Below, in pieces: positions 7,104-16,373 of a stretch of DNA of 64,000 nt. The position numbers and the translations under genes were made by a program. Position 1 is the first letter of the stretch. Every line of letters starts with the position of its first letter. The notes beneath the pieces are model-generated. The model searched no databases. It was not told the origin of the DNA and saw only the letters and a program-made list of their open reading frames with translations. This DNA comes from an uncultured Eubacteriales bacterium (GTDB taxonomy: Bacteria > Bacillota > Clostridia > Lachnospirales > Lachnospiraceae): assembly GCA_949292785.1 (NCBI GenBank), contig CASFBK010000007.1, positions 1 through 64,000 of the forward strand, given 5' to 3'.

Positions 7104-10100
7104 TTATTTGCTCCAATCAAATTGCATGGCTCTCGTGGTGAGAGACTGCAATTCACGTTCTACATATTCAATTCCACTCTTGTCGGTTAAGTTAGGGCAA
7201 TGAAAGGTAATTTCTTGCTTAATAGTGGAACTATTGTTTTGATTTATAATATTGCCGCTCAAAGCAGAAGAATCAAGTAAATTCAGACTGTTCATTACCA
7301 TAGAACCATAATCAATGGGGTGCAATTTCAGACGGGAGAAAGGGCTTGCATCTTCCTGCAATGGAACTAAATTACTCATATTAGCGAGAAGCTTTTTGGT
7401 TTCAGAGGCATTTATTACGGTTTCTCCACCTTTAAATGGATAAAATTGTTCACCTTTTGCAATAACAGCAGTTCCGTCATGATTGATAATGAGTTCGTCA
7501 CCATATTCGTCTTCTGAAACCAGATTAAGACCTTTTTTGGCATTGGTAGTTCCTTGGGCGTATTTTATAATTCCATATTTGCCCCAAGGTGCCAGTTCCT
7601 TTTTTATATAATCCTTTGCTTCACTGATTGAAGAAAACATATGAGAGGAGTATGTTTCTTTCTTATACACATACCATTGGTTATCTTCATCTTTAAATAC
7701 GCCATTGGCACCATCATAATAACCTATTTTACTAGATGCTTCACCTTGTGTTTTGAATCCATTACTTAATTTATGTACAACATGATAACTTTTGGTTGGA
7801 GTTGAAGTAGTGTTGCTACCAGAATTTCCACCAGAACCTCCACCAGAGCTGCCAGATGCAGATTGGGCAGTTTGCGCAGCAGCTTGTGCTCTTGCAGCTT
7901 CTAATGCAGCATTTGTGATTGCCTGTTGAATAGCAATATATTGCTCTTTAAAGTTGTTCAAAACGTCAAGCCTTCCACTAAGAACATCGCTTTCCCAATT
8001 AGCACCCATTACCATAGCAGCATACTGGTCTTCCTGTGCCTGCTGATAAGCTTTAGAAATATCAGACCACTGTTCTTTTAATGATTCATAATATTCGATT
8101 TTTTCTTCGTAAGATTGTATTAACTCATCGTTATTGTTAATCTGTGCTTGAATTTCAACATATTGGTTTTTAAAGTTGGTAATGTCAGAGAGATTATTTT
8201 GAAGAATTAACTGTGCATAGTTTTGACCAAGGATAGCAGTAGCATTAATGGCATCTTGACTTGTTTGGTATGTGTCTGCGATTTCAGACCACATATTTTT
8301 ATATTGCTCTAATACATTAATATAATCGTCTAATGCATCTTGTTGTTTTTCAAGTTCTGCAATATCAATGTCAAACTGTGCATCTTTGAAAGAATCTTGT
8401 GCCTCACGAATAGCGGTTTCATCTGTTGTGTATATGAACTGTCCATCTTTGTAGATATAGTTTGAATTTTGTGATAATGCGCGAGCCAAGTTGTATTGCG
8501 CCTGTTGTAAAGCCATTGCACGTTCCCGCTCATCATTTTCGTCAGACATGGCATCAATAACATCCTGAATTGCTTGTTTCTGGTCTTCAAGCTTTTCAAT
8601 TTCATTATCATATACCCTGTCTACTTCGCTTAATACAGAATCATAGATATCTAATTGCTCTTGTAAGGCATTGTTTTGGTTTTCTAAACCGTCGATAATG
8701 TCATGGATACTATCAATCTCTTTATCAATGCGCCTGGTAACAGCAGAAAGAACTTTATCATATAGTGATAACTGACTTTCGTATAAATCCTTGACGGAAT
8801 CCCAGTAGTCCTTTGCAGAAATCTTACCGTCACGATAGAATTCATCGAGCATAGAACGGGATTTAGTTAGAAATGTATGTAAGTCAATTAGTCCGGCATC
8901 AAGCTCTGCTTTGTAAAGTGCGAGATACTTGCTGAGATATTCTTTCCATTCCCTTTGGATTTCTTCCATGGTTTTGGCGGCTGATTTGGAGGCGGAAGAA
9001 GCACCTACGCTAGAACTTCTTGCCTTTGTAGAATAGGAACCGCTTCCGATTTTATTAATGTTTTTCATTGCATTTTGCAATGCATTTATTTGTGCTTCTG
9101 CATCATTGAACTGTTTCATTGATGCTAGTTGTTCAGCAGAAGCGGATGTTAATTTGGCTTTTGCCAAATCATAAAAACCATTTGCCGATTCTCTTGCTGT
9201 ATTTCCATCATCAGCCAATTTTTGTTGGATATTACTCTGTAGTAATTGTAAATCCGCAATCTGATTTTGGATTTTGGCTTGCACTAAAGCTAGCATTGCT
9301 TCTTTATTGATAGTACAAGCACCTGTTGTAGCATCAAACTGTAAGGCTGTAGCATATCCAGCATCAACCATTGCAAGCATTGTATCTATTGAAATAGAAC
9401 CGTTTTCTGCTTGTTCTGCAAGAGCATCATTAACAGAAAAAATAGCAGAACGAAGTGTATCTGTTGCTTTTGTATAAGTTTCTGCTATCTCTGTTAGGCC
9501 TTCGTAAGAAGAAAAATCTTCAGCACTTTCTGAAAAATTTTGGGCATCTTTTATCTGTTGCAATGCTATTTCATAATCTTCAGCAGATAGAGTAGCACCA
9601 TTCAATTTTTCTTTCTGTTCATCTAAAGCCTGTTCAAATTCTTTTGAATTGGCAAGGATTGCCTCTTCTTCAGTAAGACCTTCTACCCATGTTGTAACCA
9701 CTGACGAATTTACACCTTTTAGTGCATCATCAAATACAGATTGAATACCAGAAGTTGATTTATTACGACTTGGTATTAACTTGTCAAGTAAATCGCTTTT
9801 AGTTTGAGACTGAATTAGTTCCATTTTCTGTAACAAAGTAACTAATTGTTTAAGTGTTAACTCATATTCTTCTGCCACATTATTTAAGTCACCATATGCT
9901 TCAATCTGTTCCTGAGAAGCAACATTAGGATTAAAATGCTGGATGTCTTCAACAGAAAAATTATTTTTGCCATCAGATTTGCCGTCAATTAAATCTAAAG
10001 CATTATTTATTTTATCTTTTATGCTACCTGTATTTGGCTCAAAATCAAGATTAAATTGCCATTCACCAACAAGCTGTTGAAGTTCTGGATACATTGCTTC

Positions 10101-11351
10101 AAAATAATCAGCAACATCATAATCATAATTTTGATTTGCCAAGTTTATGGCATCAGTTACAGTTTTTGCATACTCATCGGAAGCTTTTTTAATTAATTCT
10201 TCATTATTTGATATAACTGCTTCATTATATGCTTCTTTTGCTTCATTAATTAAATTAAATTGTTCATCATACTGATTGTTTGGAGTATTATTTAAAATTT
10301 TTTCCCATAATACATATTGGTCATACAAATTCTTATAGTTTGCAAGAGCATCATTGACATCATTTGAGATTTCGGTAAAACTATTTTCAAAGCTAGTGGA
10401 CAATTCAAAACCAGAAGATAATGATTGAATTCCATACAATTTTTCCTGAATTTCATCGAGAGTACCAGTTATAGAGAAATGTTGGCCATCTCCATACATA
10501 TTATCAAATATGTTTAGTCCATACGTTTTTGCAATTAAATTATCTAATACCTCGTTTCCGGTGGTTTCAAGTTCGTATGCACTATAACGCATTTTTGAAA
10601 CCATTTTATCTATATTAGATTGAATTCTTTCATCATCTGTGCTACCAAAAGATAACCAATCCTTAAATTTATCACCAATTGTTTTCTCATTAAATTTATT
10701 CTTGGCATCAAAGTAAGATTGTTTACTCAATTCGTCAAGAGCATCGGTTTGACCATTTATTGATTCTGTGATATTTTCAATAACACCTTTTTCAGTTCCG
10801 AATTTTTCTATTAATTCGTCCTGAATAGCCATCAAATCTACTCTAGCCTGCGACACATCATTAAAAGAGGAGGAACTATCGTTAATTATAGATTTTAAAT
10901 CATCTATTTCCTTTTTATAATTGTCGATAGAAGAGGTGTTATTTATTAATTCTGACCCCAATTCACTTGCAGATTTTCTAAGATTTTCCTCAGAATGAAT
11001 CATATCATCTATGATACCAACTGCTACAGAGAATGCTTTGTTAATAGCCCACACGGCAAGCATATTTCCTGCTGCTGCTAGGAATTTTGTAGCTACAGTA
11101 GCAGCTTTTTGTGATAATGTTAATTGTTCTGTGCTTACTATAGCATTTTGTACATATTTATTATATCCATCAAATGAGGCAGGGACTTGTTTTTGCATAC
11201 AATCAACAAGATATGAATTCATAGTGTCATCAACAACGCCAATGTCGTCACACCATTTTGTTAATACGGAAAGAGATTTAGAACCGTGTTTATTAAAGTC
11301 TTTAAAAAATTTTTCTGCATTCATACCAAATAAAGAATCAAAAGAAGACAA
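7104..11351 (-). CDS. Tail tape measure protein, main part
   Basis: 1415 residues from ATG 11351, but the frame is open to 11552 and those extra 67 codons look coding (SFAEWGTQVSQSFNDAGKG), so this start is probably not the true N-terminus. The body is coiled-coil with many Asn, Gln and Ala residues. A Ser-Gly linker precedes a C-terminal domain with the tape-measure hallmark YAQGTTNAKKGLNLVSEDEY, then GGETVINASETKKLL. The protein sets tail length and scaffolds tube assembly. The matching N-terminus is encoded at 12307-12771, so the gene is split by a non-coding insertion. It is functional only if the insertion is removed from RNA or both pieces work separately. Confidence 0.8.
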   Translation of the reverse strand: MSSFDSLFGMNAEKFFKDFNKHGSKSLSVLTKWCDDIGVVDDTMNSYLVDCMQKQVPASFDGYNKYVQNAIVSTEQLTLSQKAATVATKFLAAAGNMLAVWAINKAFSVAVGIIDDMIHSEENLRKSASELGSELINNTSSIDNYKKEIDDLKSIINDSSSSFNDVSQARVDLMAIQDELIEKFGTEKGVIENITESINGQTDALDELSKQSYFDAKNKFNEKTIGDKFKDWLSFGSTDDERIQSNIDKMVSKMRYSAYELETTGNEVLDNLIAKTYGLNIFDNMYGDGQHFSITGTLDEIQEKLYGIQSLSSGFELSTSFENSFTEISNDVNDALANYKNLYDQYVLWEKILNNTPNNQYDEQFNLINEAKEAYNEAVISNNEELIKKASDEYAKTVTDAINLANQNYDYDVADYFEAMYPELQQLVGEWQFNLDFEPNTGSIKDKINNALDLIDGKSDGKNNFSVEDIQHFNPNVASQEQIEAYGDLNNVAEEYELTLKQLVTLLQKMELIQSQTKSDLLDKLIPSRNKSTSGIQSVFDDALKGVNSSVVTTWVEGLTEEEAILANSKEFEQALDEQKEKLNGATLSAEDYEIALQQIKDAQNFSESAEDFSSYEGLTEIAETYTKATDTLRSAIFSVNDALAEQAENGSISIDTMLAMVDAGYATALQFDATTGACTINKEAMLALVQAKIQNQIADLQLLQSNIQQKLADDGNTARESANGFYDLAKAKLTSASAEQLASMKQFNDAEAQINALQNAMKNINKIGSGSYSTKARSSSVGASSASKSAAKTMEEIQREWKEYLSKYLALYKAELDAGLIDLHTFLTKSRSMLDEFYRDGKISAKDYWDSVKDLYESQLSLYDKVLSAVTRRIDKEIDSIHDIIDGLENQNNALQEQLDIYDSVLSEVDRVYDNEIEKLEDQKQAIQDVIDAMSDENDERERAMALQQAQYNLARALSQNSNYIYKDGQFIYTTDETAIREAQDSFKDAQFDIDIAELEKQQDALDDYINVLEQYKNMWSEIADTYQTSQDAINATAILGQNYAQLILQNNLSDITNFKNQYVEIQAQINNNDELIQSYEEKIEYYESLKEQWSDISKAYQQAQEDQYAAMVMGANWESDVLSGRLDVLNNFKEQYIAIQQAITNAALEAARAQAAAQTAQSASGSSGGGSGGNSGSNTTSTPTKSYHVVHKLSNGFKTQGEASSKIGYYDGANGVFKDEDNQWYVYKKETYSSHMFSSISEAKDYIKKELAPWGKYGIIKYAQGTTNAKKGLNLVSEDEYGDELIINHDGTAVIAKGEQFYPFKGGETVINASETKKLLANMSNLVPLQEDASPFSRLKLHPIDYGSMVMNSLNLLDSSALSGNIINQNNSSTIKQEITFHCPNLTDKSGIEYVERELQSLTTRAMQFDWSK

Positions 11352-11531
11352 TTCAATTAATTTTATTTCTTTGGAGTTTATCGGTGCGTTAAATGCGGTA
11401 GTGAAAGCTTCTTTGAAACCATTTATACCCTTACCCGCGTCGTTAAAAGATTGACTTACTTGCGTTCCCCATTCAGCAAAGCTTCTTTTATTAAAACCTA
11501 ATTTATTAGCAATACCGTCTAAATTATTTTT

Positions 11532-12337
11532 ATATGTTTTGAATATCGAACTTCATTTTTAATATGTTGTGTGGAGTACCATTATAGAAATGGATAGTTA
11601 AGAGTTCATAATGAATTCTACAAAGAATAATAGTTTTTTAGCAAAATATTTTTTATTGTTTTCGACAAAAGTGGAGTAGTAGTATCAAAAATGCACATGT
11701 TGCACGAATTAACTACGAGATAAGTAATATATCATACATCCTGTCCAATAATTAGGACTTTACAATATATTTTGTAAAAATCTTTGATATTTTAATGTGT
11801 TCTCCGTTTCTTCCACTACGGCTAGGAGAAATCCTTGCATTATTCTACTTATTCCTATTAAAATAGTTGCTATCAATAAGTAGAAGAGCAGCATCACTCT
11901 TTTGGTTTTTACCCAGTCACGGGCAAGTTTTCCTTCTTGGTGTCGAGTACCTCTTACAAGCCATTTCTGACTCAGAATCGTTTATACTCTGTGAACACTT
12001 CCCTTGCTATCAAGAGAGTCCGTTGCTGATTGGTGGTTTAGTCCTGGTTCCACAAAGACATGTCACTTAGGTTTCCCATATGACCTACCGTATGTTTTCT
12101 TGCCATTACTGACATTCTTTCGAAGTGCATATCACGCCCGCCGTTTCCAGCCACGTTGTAGCCATACGATACTATATATTCACTATAAGATAGCTTCCCA
12201 GCACTGAGGAATAGCAATCCTCAATTACGATTCATTTTAGAGAACATCGTGAGGTGACAAATCTCACACATTCCTACCTTTGAAACTCAGGCGTATTTAT
12301 GATTTCTTAGGTATGAAGGGCATATTCAAAACAATAT
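11532..12337. repeat. Imperfect terminal inverted repeat around the tape measure insertion
   Basis: ATATGTTTTGAATAT (11532-11546) and ATATTCAAAACAATAT (12322-12337) are inverted copies differing by one inserted base. They bracket most of the non-coding insertion and may mark an inversion, a mobile unit or a long-range stem in the RNA. Confidence 0.5.
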
Positions 12338-12382
12338 AATAAATGATTTGAAATCCGTACACTCATACGGCATTTACCGATG
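11556..12382 (-). ncRNA. Non-coding insertion inside the tape measure gene, group II intron-like RNA, possibly rearranged
   Basis: About 0.8 kb without a credible ORF separates the two tape measure parts. Read on the minus strand, blocks resemble group II intron domains I to III. They are a GTGTG start (12269-12265), a GGTAGGTCATATGGGAAACC block (within 12070-12090), ACGGACTCTCTTGATAGCAA (within 12002-12025) and a CCGTAGTGGAAGAAACGG hairpin (11804-11821). The only domain V-like hairpin (CCGTA/TACGG, 12351-12375) lies on the 5' side and lacks the usual capped helix; none is seen at the 3' end. It could be a degenerate intron, a circularly permuted one or another structured RNA. The domain call rests on remembered patterns. 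Confidence 0.45.
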
Positions 12383-12771
12383 TTCTTAAAACTGTCAAAT
12401 AGTTTAGAATCAAGTCCAAGGCTTTCGAAAAAGTTTGTCTTAGATTTCGATGAAGAATCAGATTTTTGAGCATTAGTTATAGAAATTTCCTTGTTTATTG
12501 CATTACTAATCTGCTTACCTATTTTCTGCCCGATTTTTGCAGCTTCTCCCTGATTTATATCTACGTTGGAAATATTTAATGATGTTTTTAATGAATTTAG
12601 TTGCGTTTGTAATTCTGTAATCGCAGATTTATCTAATTTTGCATGATTTATCTTTACTTCTAAGTCCTTTATCTGTGATAAAATCTGTTTTAAATCTGCT
12701 GTGATTATCTTTTGGGATGCAGTTTGGCTAACACCAACAGTAATTTCATCATCCACATTACTAGTAGCCAT
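12307..12771 (-). pseudogene. Tape measure protein, N-terminal part (split gene)
   Basis: 154 codons from ATG 12771. Residues 1-132 look like a tape measure N-terminus: charged coiled coil (LKQILSQIKDLEVKINHAKL) followed by IGQKIGKQISNAINKEIS. After the FDSFKNIG segment the frame runs into non-coding sequence (KCRMSVRIS and onward) and stops at 12307. The rest of the protein resumes in an open frame at 11552. I therefore treat it as the first piece of one interrupted gene, not an independent gene. Together the two pieces would give roughly 1,600 residues. Confidence 0.6.
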
Positions 12772-12827
12772 TTTATCACCATCCTTCTATTATTGTTTTT
12801 TTCAATATAATTATCCACGAGTGTCAT

Positions 12828-12965
12828 TTAGTCGGTCTTATGCTCTGATTCCGTTTCTTTGACTGTCTGTTCATGAGTAATATCATACAAAATACGAACA
12901 AGCATCCCATAAAGCATTGTCTTTACTTTCCATTCGTGTCTTTTCATTTTAAAATATGTAATCAT
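12828..12965 (-). CDS. Small basic tail-operon protein, 45 aa
   Basis: An ORF of 45 codons starting at ATG 12965 with GGAGGATTTT directly upstream. It encodes MITYFKMKRHEWKVKTMLYG, a short hydrophobic middle (MLVRILYDI) and a polar end, stopping at 12828. It lies between the coiled-coil membrane protein and the tape measure start, with operon-like spacing on both sides. The strong ribosome binding site is the main support. I do not recognise the family; a small membrane-associated or assembly protein is possible. Confidence 0.6.
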   Translation of the reverse strand: MITYFKMKRHEWKVKTMLYGMLVRILYDITHEQTVKETESEHKTD

Positions 12966-12989
12966 AAAATCCTCCATTATATCTGTTTT

Positions 12990-13499
12990 CTAGAATCCCT
13001 CTTTCAACTTTTGTTGGTAGCTTTCTCTAATGACATTCATACTGATTTCAACTTCACCATTTTCTAATCCATTTTCTTCTAAGAGTTTTTCGTATTTTTC
13101 CCAGGTATGAATACAGTGCTTATAACTGTCCTTATTACATGGTTTCCCTTCTGAGACTTTTGTGGCAAAATTATTAATTTCCCACCGCATATCATTTATT
13201 TCCTTATCAATAAACATATCAGTGAGTTTCTTAATATCGCTGCGCATTTCTTCGTCATGTCTGTCAGATTCCCGTACATCTTTTTCCTGTTTTTCTTGCA
13301 GAGCAGTTAATTTGTTTACAGTCTGGATTAATAATTCATGGTCTTTATTCTTATTGCTGACCCATGTCACAGGCTTTCCGACAATCTCTGAAAATTTTCC
13401 AATAATTTCTACCATTGCAATGATTCCGGACATGATAATATACATACCAAGAATGATAGACGAAATGTTTTGATTAAATAATTCTAAAATTGATTCCAT
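12990..13499 (-). CDS. Holin-like or tail-associated membrane coiled-coil protein
   Basis: 169 residues; ATG 13499 with GGGGTGG upstream. One membrane segment at about 12-35 (ISSIILGMYIIMSGIIAMVE) is followed by a long charged coiled coil (55-110) and a helical C-terminus. It sits just downstream of the endolysin gene, the usual place for holin or haemolysin-XhlA-like proteins that anchor to the membrane. It may assist lysis or act as a membrane anchor. No family signature is certain. Confidence 0.5.
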   Translation of the reverse strand: MESILELFNQNISSIILGMYIIMSGIIAMVEIIGKFSEIVGKPVTWVSNKNKDHELLIQTVNKLTALQEKQEKDVRESDRHDEEMRSDIKKLTDMFIDKEINDMRWEINNFATKVSEGKPCNKDSYKHCIHTWEKYEKLLEENGLENGEVEISMNVIRESYQQKLKEGF

Positions 13500-13519
13500 T
13501 CATAAGCCACCCCGCCTTT

Positions 13520-14413
13520 CTATGAAATTAAAGAGGTAAATGTTTTTGCGCCTGCTTTTCCATCTACGGACAATCCATTGTCAGACTGGTATTCTTGAAC
13601 CGTTGCATCAAGACCTTTGCCGAAGATTCCGGGACATTCTACTCCATTTGGATGGTATCCTTTCAACATTAGTAGAATTTCTAAAGCAGTAACTAAATAT
13701 TGTGTTTCTCCGCGTTTTACATAATGATTTCCCAGCGCTTTTTTTGATTTAGAGCCAAATATGCCATCTACAACAAGCCCTGCATCATAATCTAAATTAA
13801 GTGCAGTTTGAAGGACTTTGATGCCGGCTTCTTTTGTTTTCTGCCCTCTGATTCCATCAGCAGCAATTCCGGCACCGGTAAAGTTATTTGCATGTACTTG
13901 TCCGGCACGTACGATTTCCTGTTTGGTAGTAGTAGAAGCAGCTGCATTATTACCCCAGGTTTTCATAAAGTTCTCAGGTGTTCCATACTGATTTTTTAAA
14001 CGGGTGGGTGTGCTTCCCCAATCCGGTAGATATAAATGTGGTTTGTCAACAGGGCTTTTCCAGTCGCCGCCCCAGCCAAGACCGATTGATTTTGCAAGGC
14101 TTCCTACCTTATCAAATAATCCGGTTGCATTGTTAAAGGTATCGTCGGAGTTTACACCATCACCGTCCACATCCATATCAATATAGAAGTCTGCTGCGAT
14201 TCCCCATTGATGCTGGGAACTGTAAGAGGTTCCTCTTGCATTTGTTACAATGCTTCCAGGCATGGTTCTTCCCTGTGCGTATAAAGCATCCTGTTCTGCC
14301 ACAGTACGCAGACATTCTCCAATTTTGATTGTAATTCCATTCTTTGAACATAATGTCTGCAGTTCTGCTAATTTCGCCTGCAATTTAGGATGTAACTCTA
14401 AAATGTTTCTCAT
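13520..14413 (-). CDS. Endolysin: M15-type L-alanyl-D-glutamate peptidase with C-terminal peptidoglycan-binding domain
   Basis: 297 residues; ATG 14413 with AAAGGAGA upstream. Residues 1-130 form an M15 (VanY/Ply500-like) metallopeptidase. The zinc motif SQHQWGIAAD gives H68 and D75, and DKPHLYL gives D123 and H126. Residues about 165-297 resemble a peptidoglycan-binding domain with repeated GIFG-type elements (VVDGIFGSKSKKAL, PGIFGKGLDATV, SVDGKAGAKTF). It should cleave peptide stems in the cell wall to release particles, or act at the tail tip. It is placed before the tape measure gene rather than at the operon end, which is unusual. Confidence 0.88.
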   Translation of the reverse strand: MRNILELHPKLQAKLAELQTLCSKNGITIKIGECLRTVAEQDALYAQGRTMPGSIVTNARGTSYSSQHQWGIAADFYIDMDVDGDGVNSDDTFNNATGLFDKVGSLAKSIGLGWGGDWKSPVDKPHLYLPDWGSTPTRLKNQYGTPENFMKTWGNNAAASTTTKQEIVRAGQVHANNFTGAGIAADGIRGQKTKEAGIKVLQTALNLDYDAGLVVDGIFGSKSKKALGNHYVKRGETQYLVTALEILLMLKGYHPNGVECPGIFGKGLDATVQEYQSDNGLSVDGKAGAKTFTSLIS

Positions 14414-14762
14414 TTGTAGTTGTCTCCTTTCGACTGGTTGGTCTATTTTCCTTCCATTTCTGATAGACCCATTGGGTTTCAGACTTTAAGAACCAGCATA
14501 CTAATTGACCTTCTCGTCCTTCTTTTTCTGATTCACAGGTAAAGACAGGTTGTACACCCTTAGAGGTGTAGAAGATAATCTGTTTTATCAGGTCAATCGG
14601 AACAAGGTTGTTTTCTCCATAGCAATCGAGAACATCTTGTTTTGTTTCTAATTTTAATCTTGAAATAGTTTCACCTTCTATCGTAAAAAATAGGGATAAC
14701 ACGTTACAAATTGTATTGCAGCATGTTATCCCTTTATATTTTTTGCCTAAACTACAATACAA
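14385..14762 (-). CDS. Tail-operon protein after the tube gene, start unresolved
   Basis: The open frame runs 125 codons from TTG 14762, in the same frame as the tube gene and directly after its tandem TAA-TGA stops. Its first 25 codons overlap a strong hairpin, so the true protein probably starts later (about LETKQDVLDCYGENN onward); no good ATG or ribosome binding site is visible. The conserved-looking part is 85-90 residues with VPIDLIKQIIFYTSKGVQP and WFLKSETQWVYQKW. It overlaps the endolysin start by 29 bases. Position between tube and tape measure would suit a tail assembly chaperone, but I cannot show it. Confidence 0.45.
   Translation of the reverse strand: MYCSLGKKYKGITCCNTICNVLSLFFTIEGETISRLKLETKQDVLDCYGENNLVPIDLIKQIIFYTSKGVQPVFTCESEKEGREGQLVCWFLKSETQWVYQKWKENRPTSRKETTTNEKHFRVTS
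14682..14733 (-). terminator. Terminator after the tail tube gene
   Basis: On the minus strand AGGGATAACA pairs with TGTTATCCCT (14724-14733 with 14692-14701) across a 22-nt loop, followed by ATTTTTTACG. It is placed just after the tube gene stop at 14766 and should raise tube transcript levels over downstream genes. Its 17-bp tail (14679-14695) is identical to that of the operon-end terminator at 418-434. Confidence 0.7.
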
Positions 14763-14765
14763 TCA

Positions 14766-15497
14766 TTATTCTTCAATGAGAACTAAATCAAGAATATTAT
14801 CATCACTATCAGCCATCAGGTCACAGGTGATAGTAACGGTACCCGGGTCTCCGGAGTTAGAAAAGCTGAGAGACATATTACTCTGCGGAGCCACTTTGTA
14901 TGCGGTCAGCTTGTAAGGTAATATTTCGTTATCCTCGGTTTTCATAACAGTATCGCCATAAACAATAAAGTTCTTAGGGAAGCTGGTAGACTTGATGTTG
15001 ACTCTCTGTACACCGGTTGTTACTTCCTTCATGTAATAAACAATTACCTTATCGCCGCCGGAAAGGGCAGTAGCAAGTGTAATGGTGTTGTCTGCAACGG
15101 TACACTGTAATTCTGTTCCGCAATCATCATCTGCACTGTAAACCATAACGCTATTTGCGATTGGTGTATCTGCAAGCGTGATAGCAGTACCGGCATCATC
15201 CACCTCAGTTTCCACTCTTGTTACAAACTTAGCGGACTTACTGATTTCTCCACCAGTAATTAACTGCCATAACTTAACAGTCTGAATCTGTGTTTCGATG
15301 GTGATAGTACCACCTCTTTCTCCGGCAAACTGGACGCGTTTTGGATGTCCTTTTCCTCCGTAGGCAAATACGGATTCTCCGGTAAGCTCCGTGGTAGAGA
15401 CATTTGCAAAGTCTAAGTTTAAGAACGGTTTTTTTGTGGTGTAGTCCACAAAGATGAGGTCACAGACCTCTCGATTGGCCATGTTTGGATTAGGCAT
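14766..15497 (-). CDS. Major tail tube protein
   Basis: 243 residues; ATG 15497 follows AGGAGGAATTTATT. The sequence is beta-rich and opens with NREVCDLIFVDYTTKKPFLN, followed by ELTGESVFAYGGKGHPKR and GGTITIETQIQTVKLWQLIT. This is the pattern of Gram-positive siphophage tube proteins. The middle carries an inserted beta domain (about 95-160) with VMVYSADDDCGTELQ. It should polymerise into the tail tube. There is no sheath gene nearby, so the tail is expected to be non-contractile. The downstream terminator fits a highly expressed structural gene. Confidence 0.75.
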   Translation of the reverse strand: MPNPNMANREVCDLIFVDYTTKKPFLNLDFANVSTTELTGESVFAYGGKGHPKRVQFAGERGGTITIETQIQTVKLWQLITGGEISKSAKFVTRVETEVDDAGTAITLADTPIANSVMVYSADDDCGTELQCTVADNTITLATALSGGDKVIVYYMKEVTTGVQRVNIKSTSFPKNFIVYGDTVMKTEDNEILPYKLTAYKVAPQSNMSLSFSNSGDPGTVTITCDLMADSDDNILDLVLIEE

Positions 15498-15551
15498 AAT
15501 AAATTCCTCCTTATGTGTTTATTTATAACAAAAGACTCACAGAAAGGAGCC

Positions 15552-16373
15552 TTAGTTATCGCTATCTATTCTTTTGTACCATGAGGCTGCGTCGAAGTAA
15601 TTATCTTTATTGCCCCAGGCAGCAACGCTCATAGATTGAATATCATATATGGTATTATTGGAAAGTCTGGAAAAACAGTCCCAGACCTGAAAGACGGTCA
15701 AATCCCAGATGTTCAATATATTAAGGGATTGACTTTTATTGGCAACGGCAGATATGATATTTCCTAATTCCAGATTTTTATCTGATTTTGTATGTTTTTT
15801 CTTATCCGATTTTCCCTTTTGGATTTTTTTCATAATTTCCAGCGCTTTTTTACTTTTTATTTTGGAAAAATCCTCTTCCGGATTTGATTTCAGACAGTTG
15901 CGCTGACAGATGAAATCACAGACTTGGGAATATGTTTCTTTCGAGATAGTTCCGATAATAGTTTCTTCTTTCTGAACTAGGAAGCATTTTTGTTGGGCAG
16001 AATAAATTACGTCTTCTTTTAGAAAAAAGTTTAAAATATTCTGTAATAGCACGGATGATTGTTCCGTCATCGTCAATAAATCAAAGACATGTATTTGGTC
16101 TTTTTCTTCCTCTGATAATTGTTCATATTGTGCCGCCTCCCCGATGAGTGTGAAATATGAGTTGACATCCATCAATAATATGGTGAGATAATATTGGTAC
16201 GTGTTTAATCCAATAGAAGAGATGTCCTTTAATTTTGGGGAAATAATTCCGCCAACGTTTGGAAGATAGATTGGCTCAGGCGATAATAATTCAAAATAAC
16301 CAGCTTTCAAAATATCACCTACTTTACATTGTTTTTTCGTTGATAAAATGTTTGATATGTGTACGATAGGCAT
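15552..16373 (-). CDS. Putative tail assembly chaperone-like protein
   Basis: 273 residues, starting at ATG 16373 and overlapping the end of the upstream gene by 55 bases; no clear ribosome binding site is seen, so coupling is likely. Most of the protein is helical with a very basic stretch (about 178-200, KKIQKGKSDKKKHTKSDK). The C-terminal part, LNIWDLTVFQVWDCFSRL followed by SVAAWGNKDNYFDAASWY, resembles Gp15-like tail assembly proteins. A chaperone role is inferred from that resemblance and from position beside the tube gene. Confidence 0.45.
   Translation of the reverse strand: MPIVHISNILSTKKQCKVGDILKAGYFELLSPEPIYLPNVGGIISPKLKDISSIGLNTYQYYLTILLMDVNSYFTLIGEAAQYEQLSEEEKDQIHVFDLLTMTEQSSVLLQNILNFFLKEDVIYSAQQKCFLVQKEETIIGTISKETYSQVCDFICQRNCLKSNPEEDFSKIKSKKALEIMKKIQKGKSDKKKHTKSDKNLELGNIISAVANKSQSLNILNIWDLTVFQVWDCFSRLSNNTIYDIQSMSVAAWGNKDNYFDAASWYKRIDSDN

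Noticed and set aside
8330-8611. Second minus-strand frame inside the tape measure gene
   Set aside because: Out-of-frame shadow of a repetitive coiled-coil gene without its own start signals.
11867-12207. Plus-strand open frames inside the tape measure insertion
   Set aside because: Short, no ribosome binding sites, and they lie antisense to structured intron-like sequence; composition does not look coding.
11556-12382. Group I intron or IStron
   Set aside because: No recognisable P7/S-element pattern, no guide sequence matching the upstream coding end, and no transposase or TnpB gene.
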